Shown here in pieces: positions 36,560 to 47,644 of a stretch of 64,000 nt of DNA; positions within the stretch are counted from its first letter, which is position 1, and each line of letters begins with the position of its first letter. The notes below the pieces were generated by a model. The model had not been told where the DNA came from. It worked only from the letters and a program-made list of their open reading frames with translations, and did no database searches. The stretch covers positions 62,001 to 126,000 of the forward strand of contig JBEWZL010000257.1 in assembly GCA_045837725.1 (NCBI GenBank), read 5' to 3'. The stretch is from Vermamoeba vermiformis. Taxonomy: Eukaryota; Tubulinea; Echinamoebida. A program made the position numbers and the translations under genes.

Positions 36560-38740
36560 CTATTTATCGTACAATCCAATTAACACGTCGTTAATGGCAG
36601 GCAATTCGCCGTTATTTTTGTCGCGGTATTGTTCGATTAATACTTGTTTGTCTACTTGCGGATGTCGTTTCATAACTTCCGTTACGTACTGTTTGTTAAT
36701 CAATGATCCATTAAAGACCGCTCCAGCAATCGTTTGTAATGAACTCATGACGATGAATCCATACAATAAAATAAAGAAATCCAATGAGTAAAATGTACCA
36801 TTGAACGGATCTAGCCGCAAATACTGAGGTAAATAAGTGGGTCAAGCCAAACCATATCATAGACTGGTTAATAACGATTATGGGTGATATAGATGATTTC
36901 GAGCGTCTGTTGTGATGGTCGTTCGCGGATACGATCGGCTGCAACTCTTGATCATGCTGAATTTGCTGGTTATCTGACTGCTACGAAAAATATTATTTAG
37001 TACCTAATAAAAATAGCCTTATATAATGCCTAATTACCTTCTCGCGAAGCGTGTGGAAAACTCCATCCCGTAAGCCATTGTTGGCAGTGTTGGCTACCAC
37101 CAGAGAGAATATAAAAAGAATAACTAGTAACCAATTATCCATATACACGGCAAAGAAGTTCCAAGCAAAGAAAATCCAAGCTAGCCAAGTACCGCCGGAA
37201 ATTTGGCCGATCAGATCGTTGACGCAGATCATGAGGTACTCGTCGAATCTGAAGAACATTAAGTCTTCTTCACGATACTCGTTCTTCAATGACTTCATGA
37301 AGTATATTCTGTAAGCGTTGTATTCTCGATAAGACGTTGCCGAGCTACAAATAAAATTAATATCATATTTCCTTATTAGGTGCCAAATCCGGGTCTGCAA
37401 CTTACAAAAATCCGTTCAACTTCTTCTGTATCACTAGATCCTGCTTTACTTCTTCGTAAATTTCTCCTCTGAATGCAGCCTGACGAGCCACTACGAAAAT
37501 AATAATTAATTTTGAGATCTGTAGTCTTCGTATGTGCTGTAGCTTACTTTGGAAAACTTCTTCGTGCTTGCGAAGTTTTCGGCTTAAATATAACTTGCTG
37601 CAGATGAGGCAGATTGCCAACGTAAAGAAATAACCTATCACCAGGAAGAAGATCAAGAAATGAATCGCTTCAATAATCTCTTCTTTGCCCCCAACAGCTT
37701 GAATACCATGTTCGAACGCTATTAATAAATTATTAGTCATATTTGAAGTAATCAATAATCCGGTTAAAGTGCTGGATCCGGCGACTTACTGTCCGAACTG
37801 CTGACGAGGTACAAAGTCAAGCCGATGAGACCAATCAACGTCAATTCGGATTTGAAGGTTTGAATAATGCCCAAGATAGCCTTTTGATTCTTATACTCCA
37901 AATGCTAAAATAATTTCGAAATTTCGTGAGCGAAAAGAAGCAGAATCGTAGTCAGTGGACTTACGTGCTCAAGTTTATGAATGCCTATCTCAAAGACGGT
38001 GCTGAATACGGTCAGTGCGGCCATAATGAGCATGAAGAAACCGATGCTGTGAATCAGATCTTCTTTGAAGCAAGACGAGCCGAGGAACGCTATGCCAGAT
38101 GGACACTCGCATTCATAGACTTCAAAGCATATTGACGATACATTACGGCAATTACTATGAACCGTTACAGGAACAGTTTTATGCCGCTCCGAGTCGTACT
38201 CCGTAGATGCTGCATCGCAAGTCCAAATATTTGAAATGAAATAGCCTTGTCCGTATTTAGGACAAGTATAATCTTGGCAATTATAGCAATCGTAACTACT
38301 CTAAAAATGAAATTAAATAAACGCACGCGACTCGATCCGATCCGAATTTGACTTACCATACAGCTGTCTTGGACCGCTTTATATTGGCAAATACGCCCGG
38401 AATATGGCCAATTACATCTGCACAGACCATAAGCATTGTCGTACGCCCCGTTACCAGAACAGTTGGATTCGGCAGCGCTCACTACAAAAAAATTAATTAA
38501 TTAGTAAATCAGGCGTAATAAATAATTTTTTTCTACATACCGACAGGCAACAGATCTGCATTCGTTTGCGCCACCAAAGTAGCCAATATTGCCGATATTA
38601 AAACTGTACCAAAAATATTATTATCAATTTTTGAAAAAATACTACGGTTTGATTAAATATAAATTTAAAATTAAATTTGATAGAGTCTACGATTTATGAA
38701 TTAGCGAAAATTTGTACTTACCAAAAACTAAGGAGCGCAT
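36560..38740 (-). CDS. MLO-like seven-helix membrane protein with a Cys-rich N-terminal ectodomain, 10 exons
   Basis: Exons 38740-38722, 38603-38541, 38481-38357, 38300-37965, 37904-37790, 37718-37548, 37490-37406, 37344-37038, 36980-36876 and 36823-36560 (1590 nt, 529 aa). A signal peptide is followed by about 115 residues with many Cys in EGF-like spacing (CRCNWPYSGRIC, CECPSGIAFLGSSC). Then FEIGIHKLEH, a helix with LTLIGLIGLTLY, IHFLIFFLVIGYFF and a cytoplasmic loop with YRIYFMKSLKNEYREEDLM, which follow the order of motifs in plant MLO proteins. About seven hydrophobic segments can be counted. MLO proteins act in calcium signalling in plants; MLO-like genes also occur in some protists. 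The junction of exons 9 and 10 is inferred from a stop in the read-through frame. Confidence 0.7.
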
Positions 38741-39191
38741 TACTTTTGTTGTGCCTTCTTGTGTACTAACCAGAATAAGAAAATCTGCGTAAATACTCGT
38801 TGGTCGGTACGTAATGGAATTTGTCTCCTAACTTTTCTGAGCGTTAGTTAGGAATTACGAAAATCGTAAAATGGTAATTAGTTTCTAAAGTAGCGATAAA
38901 ATTTCGTGTGGTGGTGCACTTAGCGACACCTTCATGCTTTAGAGCATTAATATCTATTAATTGAACAAAAATAATGACTTTTGGCTGAAAAGCGCTCCGA
39001 TGCAAGTGCGAGATCGGTAGATAACTGCAGTTAGCTAAATTATTGCATATATACATTAAATATTCGAATTTAGGCTCTTCTCTGCAATACCCGAAAAAAA
39101 CATAACAATTAAACAACAAGGCGGCGCTTATTACCAAGTTTGACCACTCGTTATTTATCAAACTATCAACATACACGTACCGATCTACATT
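38741..39191. other. Intergenic, no supported gene
   Basis: About 450 bases upstream of the MLO-like gene and downstream of the F-box/GTPase stop. A 110-codon minus-strand frame covers part of it but looks random in composition. Confidence 0.35.
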
Positions 39192-40525
39192 TTACATCAT
39201 TGAGCATCCCCAACGCCCTTCGTCCTTTGGTTGTTGTGGTGCCACTGCTTCACGAACTTTCAATGGCCTCAAACTGTGCGGTGTTAGTTTGTGATTTGAA
39301 ATTAACTCGATATAAACATCGCATTATACTTACCAATGAGCCTTCAACATGTCCAGATTGAGCTGTTGCATCATCTCTTCAACGCCTTCGTACTTTAATG
39401 CCGACACTTCATAGTATCGCATATTAAATTGCTTCGCCAGATACTTAACCAATAATCGAATTAATTTATGTCTAATAACGTATTTTAATTTCATTTTACG
39501 TACCTCTGCCTCCGCACTAAAATTGTCCTTCGGATCCTTTAAGTCTGCTTTCAGTCCTACCATATAAAACACGCAATCTTCAGTCAGGACATCCTTATGA
39601 TCAACAAATGTGCGCATCCATAATTCGATCAATTTAACAAACGTCGATCTGTCCGTCAGATCGAAGCACAGCAGGGCCGAGTGTGGATTGCGATATACTT
39701 GACGAGTCAAGGTAACACGATATCTCTCTTGCTATTATACATGAATATTGGTTAGCCTCATCAATAGTAATGTACCAGAGAAGCTTACACCGCTTGGATC
39801 CCACTATTAAAGTACGATTAGCTTTCAGTTATAATGGTAACTTTCAGCTCCTTACGAATTGGATTTGCGAGGGTATATTATACGCATTACATTGCTTCGT
39901 GACCTGTTCATACGCAAAAAGGTCAAAATAGCTTCGTGAAGAGAGCACTTACAAAGTCACAAATCATCGTAAATGGTTGTGCGGGATTGAACTGTCCAAC
40001 CTGAGTATCGTTAGTAAAGTGAAGGTCTTTTTTGCTTTAATATAAATGAAGGACGTACTTTAGCTGAGAGTGATAAAGTTGTTTTGCCCACATCCACGTT
40101 TCCAAATAATAAAGTTTTGAAAACGTATTTATATTGAGCATAAAATCTATTATACTCTTTATCTTTGATCCACCTGCGCAAAAGAAGGTTAAATAAGCCG
40201 GATGTCATAAGTAAAATTCCTTACCGTTCTTTGACCTGCTCAATGCTTACTTCGGCCCCAATCGATTTGCGATTTAAAAAATACTTGAGCGTATCTGTTA
40301 GATAGATGGTTAGTGCAAAATTAATTAATTATTGAGTTTTTAATTTGATTTACCTTGGTCCCATTTTATCCCAGTTATCTTTTCCATAAAGTTGACTTCA
40401 TTTGCTATTTTGTTGTATTTTTTGCAAATTCGTTTGACAACAATCAAGTCTTGCACTCGATCCACGAAGGAAATTATAAGCGAGTGCAATTCCAACGGCA
40501 AATCGTTTAATGAAGTGCCTTCCAT
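39192..40525 (-). CDS. F-box/Ras-like small GTPase fusion with CaaX terminus, 9 exons
   Basis: Exons 40525-40354, 40294-40225, 40173-40059, 40000-39953, 39903-39856, 39803-39789, 39731-39504, 39443-39334 and 39273-39192 (888 nt, 295 aa; every phase agrees). Residues about 5-50 are an F-box (LNDLPLELHSLIISFV...VKRICKKYNKIA). A Ras-superfamily G domain follows: P-loop GNVDVGKTT (105-113), switch II WDPSGQERY (152-160) where WDTAGQE is canonical, GLKADL (215-220) in place of the usual NKxD guanine motif, and VSALK (245-249) for SAK. The last four residues are CSMM (292-295), a plausible prenylation CaaX box. The protein would thus be a membrane-bound GTPase able to bind Skp1. The Leu in the NKxD position may weaken guanine specificity. 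Exon 6 is 15 bases and encodes WDPSG. Confidence 0.82.
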
Positions 40526-40711
40526 TTCAATATTAAATAAGAATCGTTGTGACTGCTCTCAATAAAAATAAAAATGGCATAAACTGAAATTTTCAAATAA
40601 AAAATAAAGTGACGACGGGACCAATAATTCAATGAGCTGAGTTTCTTTTGCTAAAGAACATTTATTTCCGGTCCAAAAACTCACAAATTGCACTCATTTC
40701 CGAAACCTAAG

Positions 40712-41640
40712 TTAATGATTGACAATAGACTCAACAATAGTACTTACCGGTCGCTGCTCTGGATCCAGTTTCCAACACATGTGCATGATCTGAGATCTTT
40801 GGCTCGCCATGGTGCAATAGAATGTTGTGCACAGCCAAGTCACGATGAACAATGTTGTTTTGATGCAAGTGATCCAGCCCCGTGCAATCGCTTCTGCAAG
40901 TGCGATTTGTTCAGTTGGTGTGTTGAGTTTGTCTGATTCAAATAACAACTTGTCGAGACTTCCTTCGTTGCAGTACTCGAGGACTACAAGTGGTTGTGGT
41001 CCATCGATTGAGATACCGAGCAGCTGTGCAATGTTGGGATGAGGAGGGATGGCGAGTTGAAAGTCGTTCGCAATTTGCCAATATACACTGAAAAATAGGC
41101 CAAAGTCAGTGCCAAGTAATTAAGGCTGCCAACTGCTTACCTTTGCCGTACGACCCGACTCCAATCTCTCGGCCAAGAGTGATGGCCGAATAAGGAATTA
41201 GGCGACTTGACTCAACTCCGGCTGTATTGTCTGTCACCGCTGTTGTGCTCTCAGGTCCATTGCCGGTAATCGAAGTGTACGTGCCGCTGTTCGGACCGGG
41301 AATAGGCGTAGGATTAGTCGTTGATAATTCTATGCCTTCATAGTCTGTCTTTTCGGCCTTCGTACTGCCGTTGGCTTTTGGCTCGTTTCTCTTTTGCTTC
41401 TTGCGTTGTCTCAACAACACGAAGAGCACGACAAGCCCTGCACCAATGATGCCAACTGGAATCAGTACTCCAAGCAGTATTTGATCTGTCTGACTGGGAA
41501 ATACGGGTGCGTTGTCTGTAATTGCCTCCGTTGGCGTACTTTGAGGTGGTGCGGTTGGAATTCCAGTATTTTTAAAATCAAAAATTCAAAAAAACAAAAA
41601 GCGCTGTTTGCTTACTAATTATCTGTAGATATTATGATTA
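40712..41640 (-). pseudogene. Broken receptor-like tyrosine kinase gene
   Basis: Read on the minus strand, a Thr/Pro-rich extracellular stem, a transmembrane helix (VLIPVGIIGAGLVVLFVLL), a basic juxtamembrane segment (RQRKKQKR) and the start of a Gly loop (GREIGVGSYGK) are intact up to about 41150. After an intron-like gap the sequence resumes at HPNIAQLLGISIDG, so the strand carrying the ATP-binding lysine is missing. A frame change occurs near 40878 just before LDHLHQNNIVHRDLAVHN, and from KISD the sequence jumps to MCWKLDPEQRP, losing the DFG loop, activation segment and most of the C-lobe. The ectodomain is not found. Related in plan to the two intact kinases 6-10 kb away but of a different subfamily. 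At least one frame break and two internal losses. Confidence 0.75.
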
Positions 41641-42179
41641 CGTACGTTCAGTAGAATTTTCAGCAAATCCTACGCCCCCAAAAAGCCTCCAACGAACCAT
41701 CCGACAGCGCCTTCCCTGGCACCCGGGTTCGCGCAATGAATGGACACCGCATTTACGATAAATATAATAAATAATGTGCTTCGGCAGCGGCTCATGTGGT
41801 TTTGAATTAAACGGCCAAAAATACAACTAATTTTTTGTTTGCTCGGAAGCGCGTCAGAATTTCAAACCGAAACTAAAATGACTTGACTGAGCAGTAAATA
41901 CTTGTTACTTGGTTATGCGCCTTTTCATGACTTAGAATACCTGAACCGATTTTGATTCAAAACGTGTCACCCATTTTTGACAGGCGGTTGCGCAACCGAA
42001 CTAGCGAATTGAATAAATTGAATAAAGTGAGCATCTATCCTATTAATAAACTTAGTATTTTACAAGTAATTCATTTACAGGCAGCCTTCAGTGTTACACG
42101 TTCTTCGGCGCAGTAATTACTCAATTTTTTCTTCCTGGATGGCTCTTTAAACATTAAATACATGCCCATTGAATCTGAA
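41641..42179. other. Intergenic, possibly with kinase-gene relics
   Basis: No intact gene. A short minus-strand stretch near 41680-41745 reads NPGAREGAVGWFVGGFLGA before a stop and could be a relic of the broken kinase gene's ectodomain, but it is too short to be sure. Confidence 0.3.
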
Positions 42180-43001
42180 CTATGAAATTTCTTGCTCTTT
42201 TAATATTTCATCCATCGTTCGCCGCATTTCCGCAATATCTATGTCGATTTGACTTTCTGTGCGCGAAAGCAATTCTCCAGGTGCACGTGCCTTTCGTTTA
42301 GACTTCTTATATACAACTAATCGACCTCCTATTTCATGAGGGAGTTCTTGTGACCCCTCAAAAATTTCTTCAACAGATACAGGATCGTAAGTCAAATCCA
42401 CTTCGTAAAAGTAATCTCTCGGATATTTGTTGCTTTTTAGATCAGCTCTTGTCCAATATTGAGAGAAAAAAGTCCATCTATAAGGGTGGACTTTTATGAT
42501 GACGTTGGGACTTTCGTACAAGAAAAATCCATCGAGCTTTCTTCTCAGGCGTTGATTATTGACTAATAGCACGTAATATGTAAAGACTTCGTGCTTAAAG
42601 TCAATAGAGGCCAATACACGCTTGTCTGCCAGATCGAGGTCTTTCAATTCCAGATTAGGTCCTTCACGAACTTGTTTAAGCTCTTTTAATATCTTTTCAG
42701 CTCCTCCTAATGACCGGCAAACTCTAGCCCAAAGTGCATTATTCTAATAGGTCGTTAAAATTATTTTAAATCGAAATTACAGATTTGACTTACCCCGCCT
42801 AAAAAATCGTGGTAATAGTATTTACATGTCATGATTAGTCGCACAAAATCTTTCGTAGATAAAATATCCGTCAATAAGATCAGAATATCTTCCGGTAAGG
42901 CGCTGAAAAATCCTTCTCTTTGCAAATCAAAATTTCGAGCTGGTCTAAATAATAGAATTAGGCAATTATCCTTAATTATATCAAACTTACGAATTACCCA
43001 T
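42180..43001 (-). CDS. F-box protein with possible N-myristoylation site, 3 exons
   Basis: Exons 43001-42991, 42944-42794 and 42743-42180 (726 nt, 241 aa). The first exon is 11 bases (ATGGGTAATTC). The protein begins MGNSPARNF, and Gly at position 2 with Ser at position 4 roughly fits an N-myristoylation context. Residues about 17-55 form an F-box (ALPEDILILLTDILSTKDFV...CKYYYHDFL). The remainder, with WARVCRSLGG, an aromatic-rich middle (HPYRWTFFSQYW) and a basic then acidic C-terminus (KKSKRKAR, DIDIAEMRRTMDEI), is not recognised. Probably an SCF adaptor. Splice phases agree, and the middle intron donor sits in a GTAAGTCAAATC context shared with other genes. Confidence 0.75.
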
Positions 43002-43154
43002 GCTGTGTTGCTCCTTTCGTTAAATTATTGAACACTGGGAAATTGGAAATTTTAATTGAAACCACTCGGAAAAAAAACCCACCCGAACTGATGATCACCT
43101 GATGTCTGACGTCATATGATGCCCATCAAGTGACATCAATCTACCGTCAGGTAA

Positions 43155-43854
43155 GTGTCGCGGACGGCTATTGAAGAGATTTCAACGGATGATGAAAGGC
43201 CAAGCAAGAAAGTGCGGGTCGAAGCATTGCAGCAGGATCTTGCCAAAATGAATGACAAGTTGGATCGCGCTCTCGAGCTACTAGCAACGAAGAAAATAAA
43301 TGAAAGTCTGAATGATACAGTCGGAAAATTAACTGTAAGTTAAATAATATTTTACCTTAACTAACCCAACCTGATCGCAGAAAGATCCGAAAAACTTGCG
43401 CCAGATGTACCTGCTTTTCTTGTCGAGTCACACACCTTCATCGGAACAGAAATTAAAATTAGTAGAGAAGTTTATAAATGAGGCTAATTACGAAGACGAA
43501 AACGGTGCATTGACACACCAAATGAAAATTACGGTAAAATAATTAATAATCAATTACGACCAAAAAATTAATAAAAAATACTAGGTGAACAGTTACTTTA
43601 CCAAGAAGCGAGAACAGTGGAAGGAACTGATTTTGACAAAGTGGATGCAGGAAGAATATGAAGAGGTTAGCGACGACCGTGTTCGCTCCGTATGTAGGAA
43701 GGCTCGAGAGAAAAAACACTTCAAGGAAGAGGAGGCACCTGCTGTATACGACAAGGAGCTGAGTATGGCACGAGACTTCATCCAACGCTATGTTGCAGGA
43801 GAGATCGCGCCACGGCACGCGCGTGCTCCAACCAATAATAATAGGAATTACTGA
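43155..43854 (+). CDS. Coiled-coil protein of unknown function, start unresolved, 3 visible exons
   Basis: Exons about 43155-43334, 43380-43534 and 43585-43854 join in phase 0 (introns 43335-43379 and 43535-43584). The product has a probable nuclear signal (RPSKKVRV), a heptad-like helix (LAKMNDKLDRALELL) and a Lys/Glu-rich C-terminal half (KHFKEEEAP, DFIQRYVAGEIAPRH). No family recognised. No ATG precedes this frame: a TAA lies just upstream at 43152-43154, so the start codon is either in an unseen upstream exon, split by an intron (the frame begins TGTCG after an AG), or lost. Short TGACGTCA-like and GATGATCACCTGA motifs flank the gene on both sides. Confidence 0.5.
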
Positions 43855-44359
43855 TAAAATAATAAACGAATATTAATGTCACATGATTGTTGCATTCTCT
43901 TGCTCGTCAAATAAAAATGATTACCTGACACGTCATTTTTGTGCAAGATCATCAATTTGATACCCCATCAAAAACGACGAGCGACCAGCAGACCATCATT
44001 TTGGGTTGTCAGGTGATGATCAAAATTGGTGATTTTAGCCATCACTTATGACGTGTTTTTTTTCGTAGTGAAAGTTTATCAACTTTATTCGAGTGCGCTC
44101 GTTAATAATTATTGTAAGTAGTGAATCCTCCGTCTTTGAGGTACAGTAGTAGTAGGAGGCACGAAAAGGATACGTTCTCCCGTTGAGCGGATCTTTGACA
44201 CCCGAACTCCACTATCAACTTTACTTACCAATTAAGTAATATTGCAACGATCTACCATCTTTCAAATGAAAGTAATCTGGTTGGCATCGCAACATTAGAA
44301 CAATACCAACAATTTATGGACCAACCAATATAAAAATACATAAACTGCGCTGTCTGAAG
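43855..44359. other. Convergent intergenic region with CRE-like motifs
   Basis: About 500 bases between the coiled-coil gene and the BTB-ankyrin gene. It contains ACACGTCA (43929), GGTGATGATCA (44012) and TATGACGTG (44047), resembling motifs upstream of the coiled-coil gene in opposite orientation. No coding frame. Confidence 0.4.
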
Positions 44360-47007
44360 TTACCAACGGTCAATGTTTGGAGGCGTGACGCTTTCAGTGA
44401 CGTTGTTCGTGTCGTCACCGTGCTCTAGCTTGATCAAACCCTCCAAAATCGGGATAGCTTGGAAATAAGGAGACAACACGTATTTTTCTGCAAGAGTTAA
44501 TAATTAACATTTAAAAGGACATCAGTTCACTTACTATGACCAGCAGTCAGTTGAACTTTTTGAGTCTCGGAGAAAATGTCGTGTTTGCCGTAGCGCTGTT
44601 TGATGTAGGTACACATCGTCATACCATGGACCGCATGTTTATTCTATATGAGGGCATTAGTTACGCGACGGATGTCAAATTAGTATGTTAGTCTTACTTT
44701 GCCAATTTTGATTTCATTTAGTCCCAGTATTTGGAGTTGGACTTCATCCGTCTCGCCTTCTTTTTGTAAGCGTAGCTTGGTCGAGAACGGAACTTTCAGC
44801 GAACCAAAAAGTAATTTGAGTGGTCGCTTGTTGAGCCTTTTGAACGCGTGCACGACGAACTGTTCTTCAAGCAAAGTCGCCAAGCGCTCAACTTTTTGCT
44901 GCGACAACCAGCCTTCAACGATCTTCCACACGGCCTTGTCGTAAGATTCTTTAAATTCAAGCGCGAATGACAATAACAACTTCAAGTTAGCATCGCTTGT
45001 GAGGTCCATCTAAACATTGCGTGAGTCATTTAAGTCCTAGAAAGATTCCGTTATGTTGTACGCACCGTTGCATTAGCGAGCAATAAGTGGCCAATGACCG
45101 TAGTTTCCGTTGGCTTTTCTTTCTTCTTTTTGTCCTTCTTAAGAGTATCTTCGTCGATTATCCAATCAAGTCTGCTTTTCTTTTGGTTTTCTTGCTCTCC
45201 ATGCAGAGTTTCTGGTACGTAATTGGCCAAAGCAATCTACAACGGAATTAATTCAGCTCTTCTTCTATCGGAAAAGGCCACAGGCACGTCAAGTCTTTTT
45301 TGTATGACTTACCGATAAGGGAGTCTCGCCATTGATATTTTTAGCATTGACGTCCATGCCACGCTCAATCATCCACATGATTAAGTTCCCATTGGCTCGT
45401 GCGGCACGACAAGCAATGTGCAAGCAAGTATTGCCGTCCTTATTCGTAGTATTAATGCTGATCGTTGCCTTTGAACCAAGCTACCAAAAACGATATGTTC
45501 AGACCAATGATAAGAATCCTCTTTTTAAACTGTTTTTAAACTTACTGTCTTTTCTAAATCTTTAATGCGCTCAACACAATCATTGCAGCGCTCAACGAGT
45601 GCGTGGAAGATATTGTTGTCGTTATCGACGCGCAAAGATTCGAGGTAATCCGCTGGGAATTCACTGAACTGAGGTGCCAAGGGTTAGTATCTAGTACGGG
45701 ATGCAGCGAACAATACTCACTTTAACCGAGCCAATGCAATCGAGAAGTGATTGAGTAGCACCGAGGAGCAATTCTTGATTTTGATATTTGAGCGCAGGAC
45801 CAATGAAATCGACACCCATGATTGAACTGACGCGCAAGTTGCACAAAGCTTTCAAATTGTTGAACAAGTACTTTGAAGTGAGTGCTGATAGTACTACCAA
45901 TTGTTCGGTGTTCAGGCCGTGAAAACTTTTCTCGGTCAACTTTTCCTCTATTAACAAGGTTAGCTTATTCTTTAAGAATAAATGCGCCGACACTACGTAC
46001 TGGAATAGAGAAGGTTGAACAGTTTTCCGACCACAACGTGCAAAATAGACTGATCCACAGCGATGCCAAGGTCCAACACTGCCTCGTTCGAAGTACTATC
46101 TTTCATGCCCGAGGTGAACAAGCCTTTGAAATACAACGAACCTAAAAGAGTACTTAATGCGAGAGGTACTCATCTATATTATCTACATACCATAGGCGAG
46201 CATTATACGATGAGTCTTGAAGTAAGCCTTTTTCTCCTTGTCGAGGTACAGCGTGAAGTCACTCAACGGTGTCTCGGCATTGAATTTGGGCAAGTACTGC
46301 TCAATATTGAACGAATATATGTTCCTAAATGACTTCGCGCCATCGCAACAAGCGTTTCTTAGTCCAGGCATGTCGTAGGTCTAAACGAATGCGTCAGTCT
46401 CGTGCACTTGCACAGACTTGCTACGTACCATACAAACATCCCCCACGTAGTCCAATTGTGCCTTTCGTGTCGTATCATAGGCCACAGACTCGTCGTAAAT
46501 TGCTTCGAGGAATGTTTTGATCATTGACTCGTCTTTGCCTTGTAATTCAGGCACGATAACCACGTGGTCTATTTTTGGATCCGAAGCCACTTCAATTTTG
46601 TTTTTCATTAAAGCTTCGTATAATTTATCGCCGGCGCATCTTAGAATGAATTTATGGCAGTAGTATTTAGCTGCGTTTTCGTCTTTCGATGAATGAACGA
46701 TCAGATCGCTAAGCGCTGGTTCGTTAAACCAGCCTGGAAAAGAATATCGCGCATAATCGGCATCAGATAAAGGTGCACTAGTTTCAGTTGACAAAGGAAG
46801 CCACTTGCCTAGAAAATGAAAAATTAATCGTTACGAAATTTAAAGACCTCATAAATTTAAAATTAAATTAAAATTCCTCCGAATTATGCGCTAGTACGTG
46901 CGTATGACAGAGTTGCTACTCGTATAAAATTATGAATTAATTTTGCTCGAGTTTCTAACACCGATCGTTCCCGAGGCTGACTTACGCTTTTTCGCAGGAT
47001 CGGTCAT
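44360..47007 (-). CDS. BTB-domain/ankyrin protein, 11 exons
   Basis: Exons 47007-46986, 46808-46429, 46380-46191, 46141-46001, 45947-45721, 45668-45546, 45480-45313, 45236-45066, 45009-44698, 44643-44535 and 44487-44360 (1971 nt, 656 aa). A first BTB-like unit (about 25-130) has ALSDLIVHSS, YYCHKFILRCAG; a second (about 160-290) has PLSDFTLYLDKEKKAYFKTH, RIMLAYGSLYFKGLFTSGM and LYSRKEKLTEKSF...LVVLSALTSKYL. Ankyrin-type units follow (NKDGNTCLHIACRAA; GMDVNAKNINGETPLS) and a Lys-rich insert (KKDKKKKEKP). The C-terminal 150 residues are unrecognised. BTB proteins often bridge substrates to Cullin 3 ligases, so an adaptor role is likely. Every junction agrees in phase. Confidence 0.82.
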
Positions 47008-47644
47008 AATATTTGGTAATGGTGCGTTGTTCGAGTAAAAGAAAATATTGTAAACAAGGAAATAATGCCTCTTTTGAGGGCAAATTATCTTGTTACGGGA
47101 GGCGCACGTTTTTCAATGAATCAAATTTGAAAAACCGAGGCACGAGGACTCAATTTCTTCAGACGCGTCTGAAGAAAAGGAATGGCAAAAATAATATGAC
47201 ATTAAAATAATTCCACAGATTTAAGCAGTACAATGGCATTACTAGTCGATATTAATTAGCTTTATTTATTCTAATTATTTAAACCATGTAATTGCATTGC
47301 CCATAAAAAAGCGGTGTAAGTAATTTCCACAAGCTGAGATTTTTTAAATTTAGTTACCATAATAAATTTGGCCAAAAATATAAATTCATCCAAATCCGTG
47401 CCCCAGAGCCACGTACTTGGCGGAAAGCCGCCCTCTACCAGATACTAATAATACCACTTTGTAGTTACTCTTCTCCTGGGCTGAAAGTTGCATGATATGT
47501 CAGCGGTTTGGAGTATCTCACAAAATTATGACGAGTTTGACAGCCAATGGACTGGGGACTGCGAGCCGAGTCCCATATGTGATTTATAACGCGAAATTGC
47601 GTTGACACTTGCATTATCTATTTTTATCGTTCAAACAACAACAG
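47008..47644. other. Divergent intergenic region
   Basis: Holds the promoters of the BTB-ankyrin gene (minus) and of the GPI-type enzyme gene (plus). Small open frames only; no RNA gene seen. Confidence 0.4.

Noticed and set aside
38844-39176. 110-codon minus-strand frame
   Set aside because: Random composition in a spacer; no start context or partner exon.
47609-47644. Upstream extension of the GPI-type enzyme (HYLFLSFKQQQ)
   Set aside because: Begins at a non-ATG codon; the ATG at 47645 starts a normal signal peptide.
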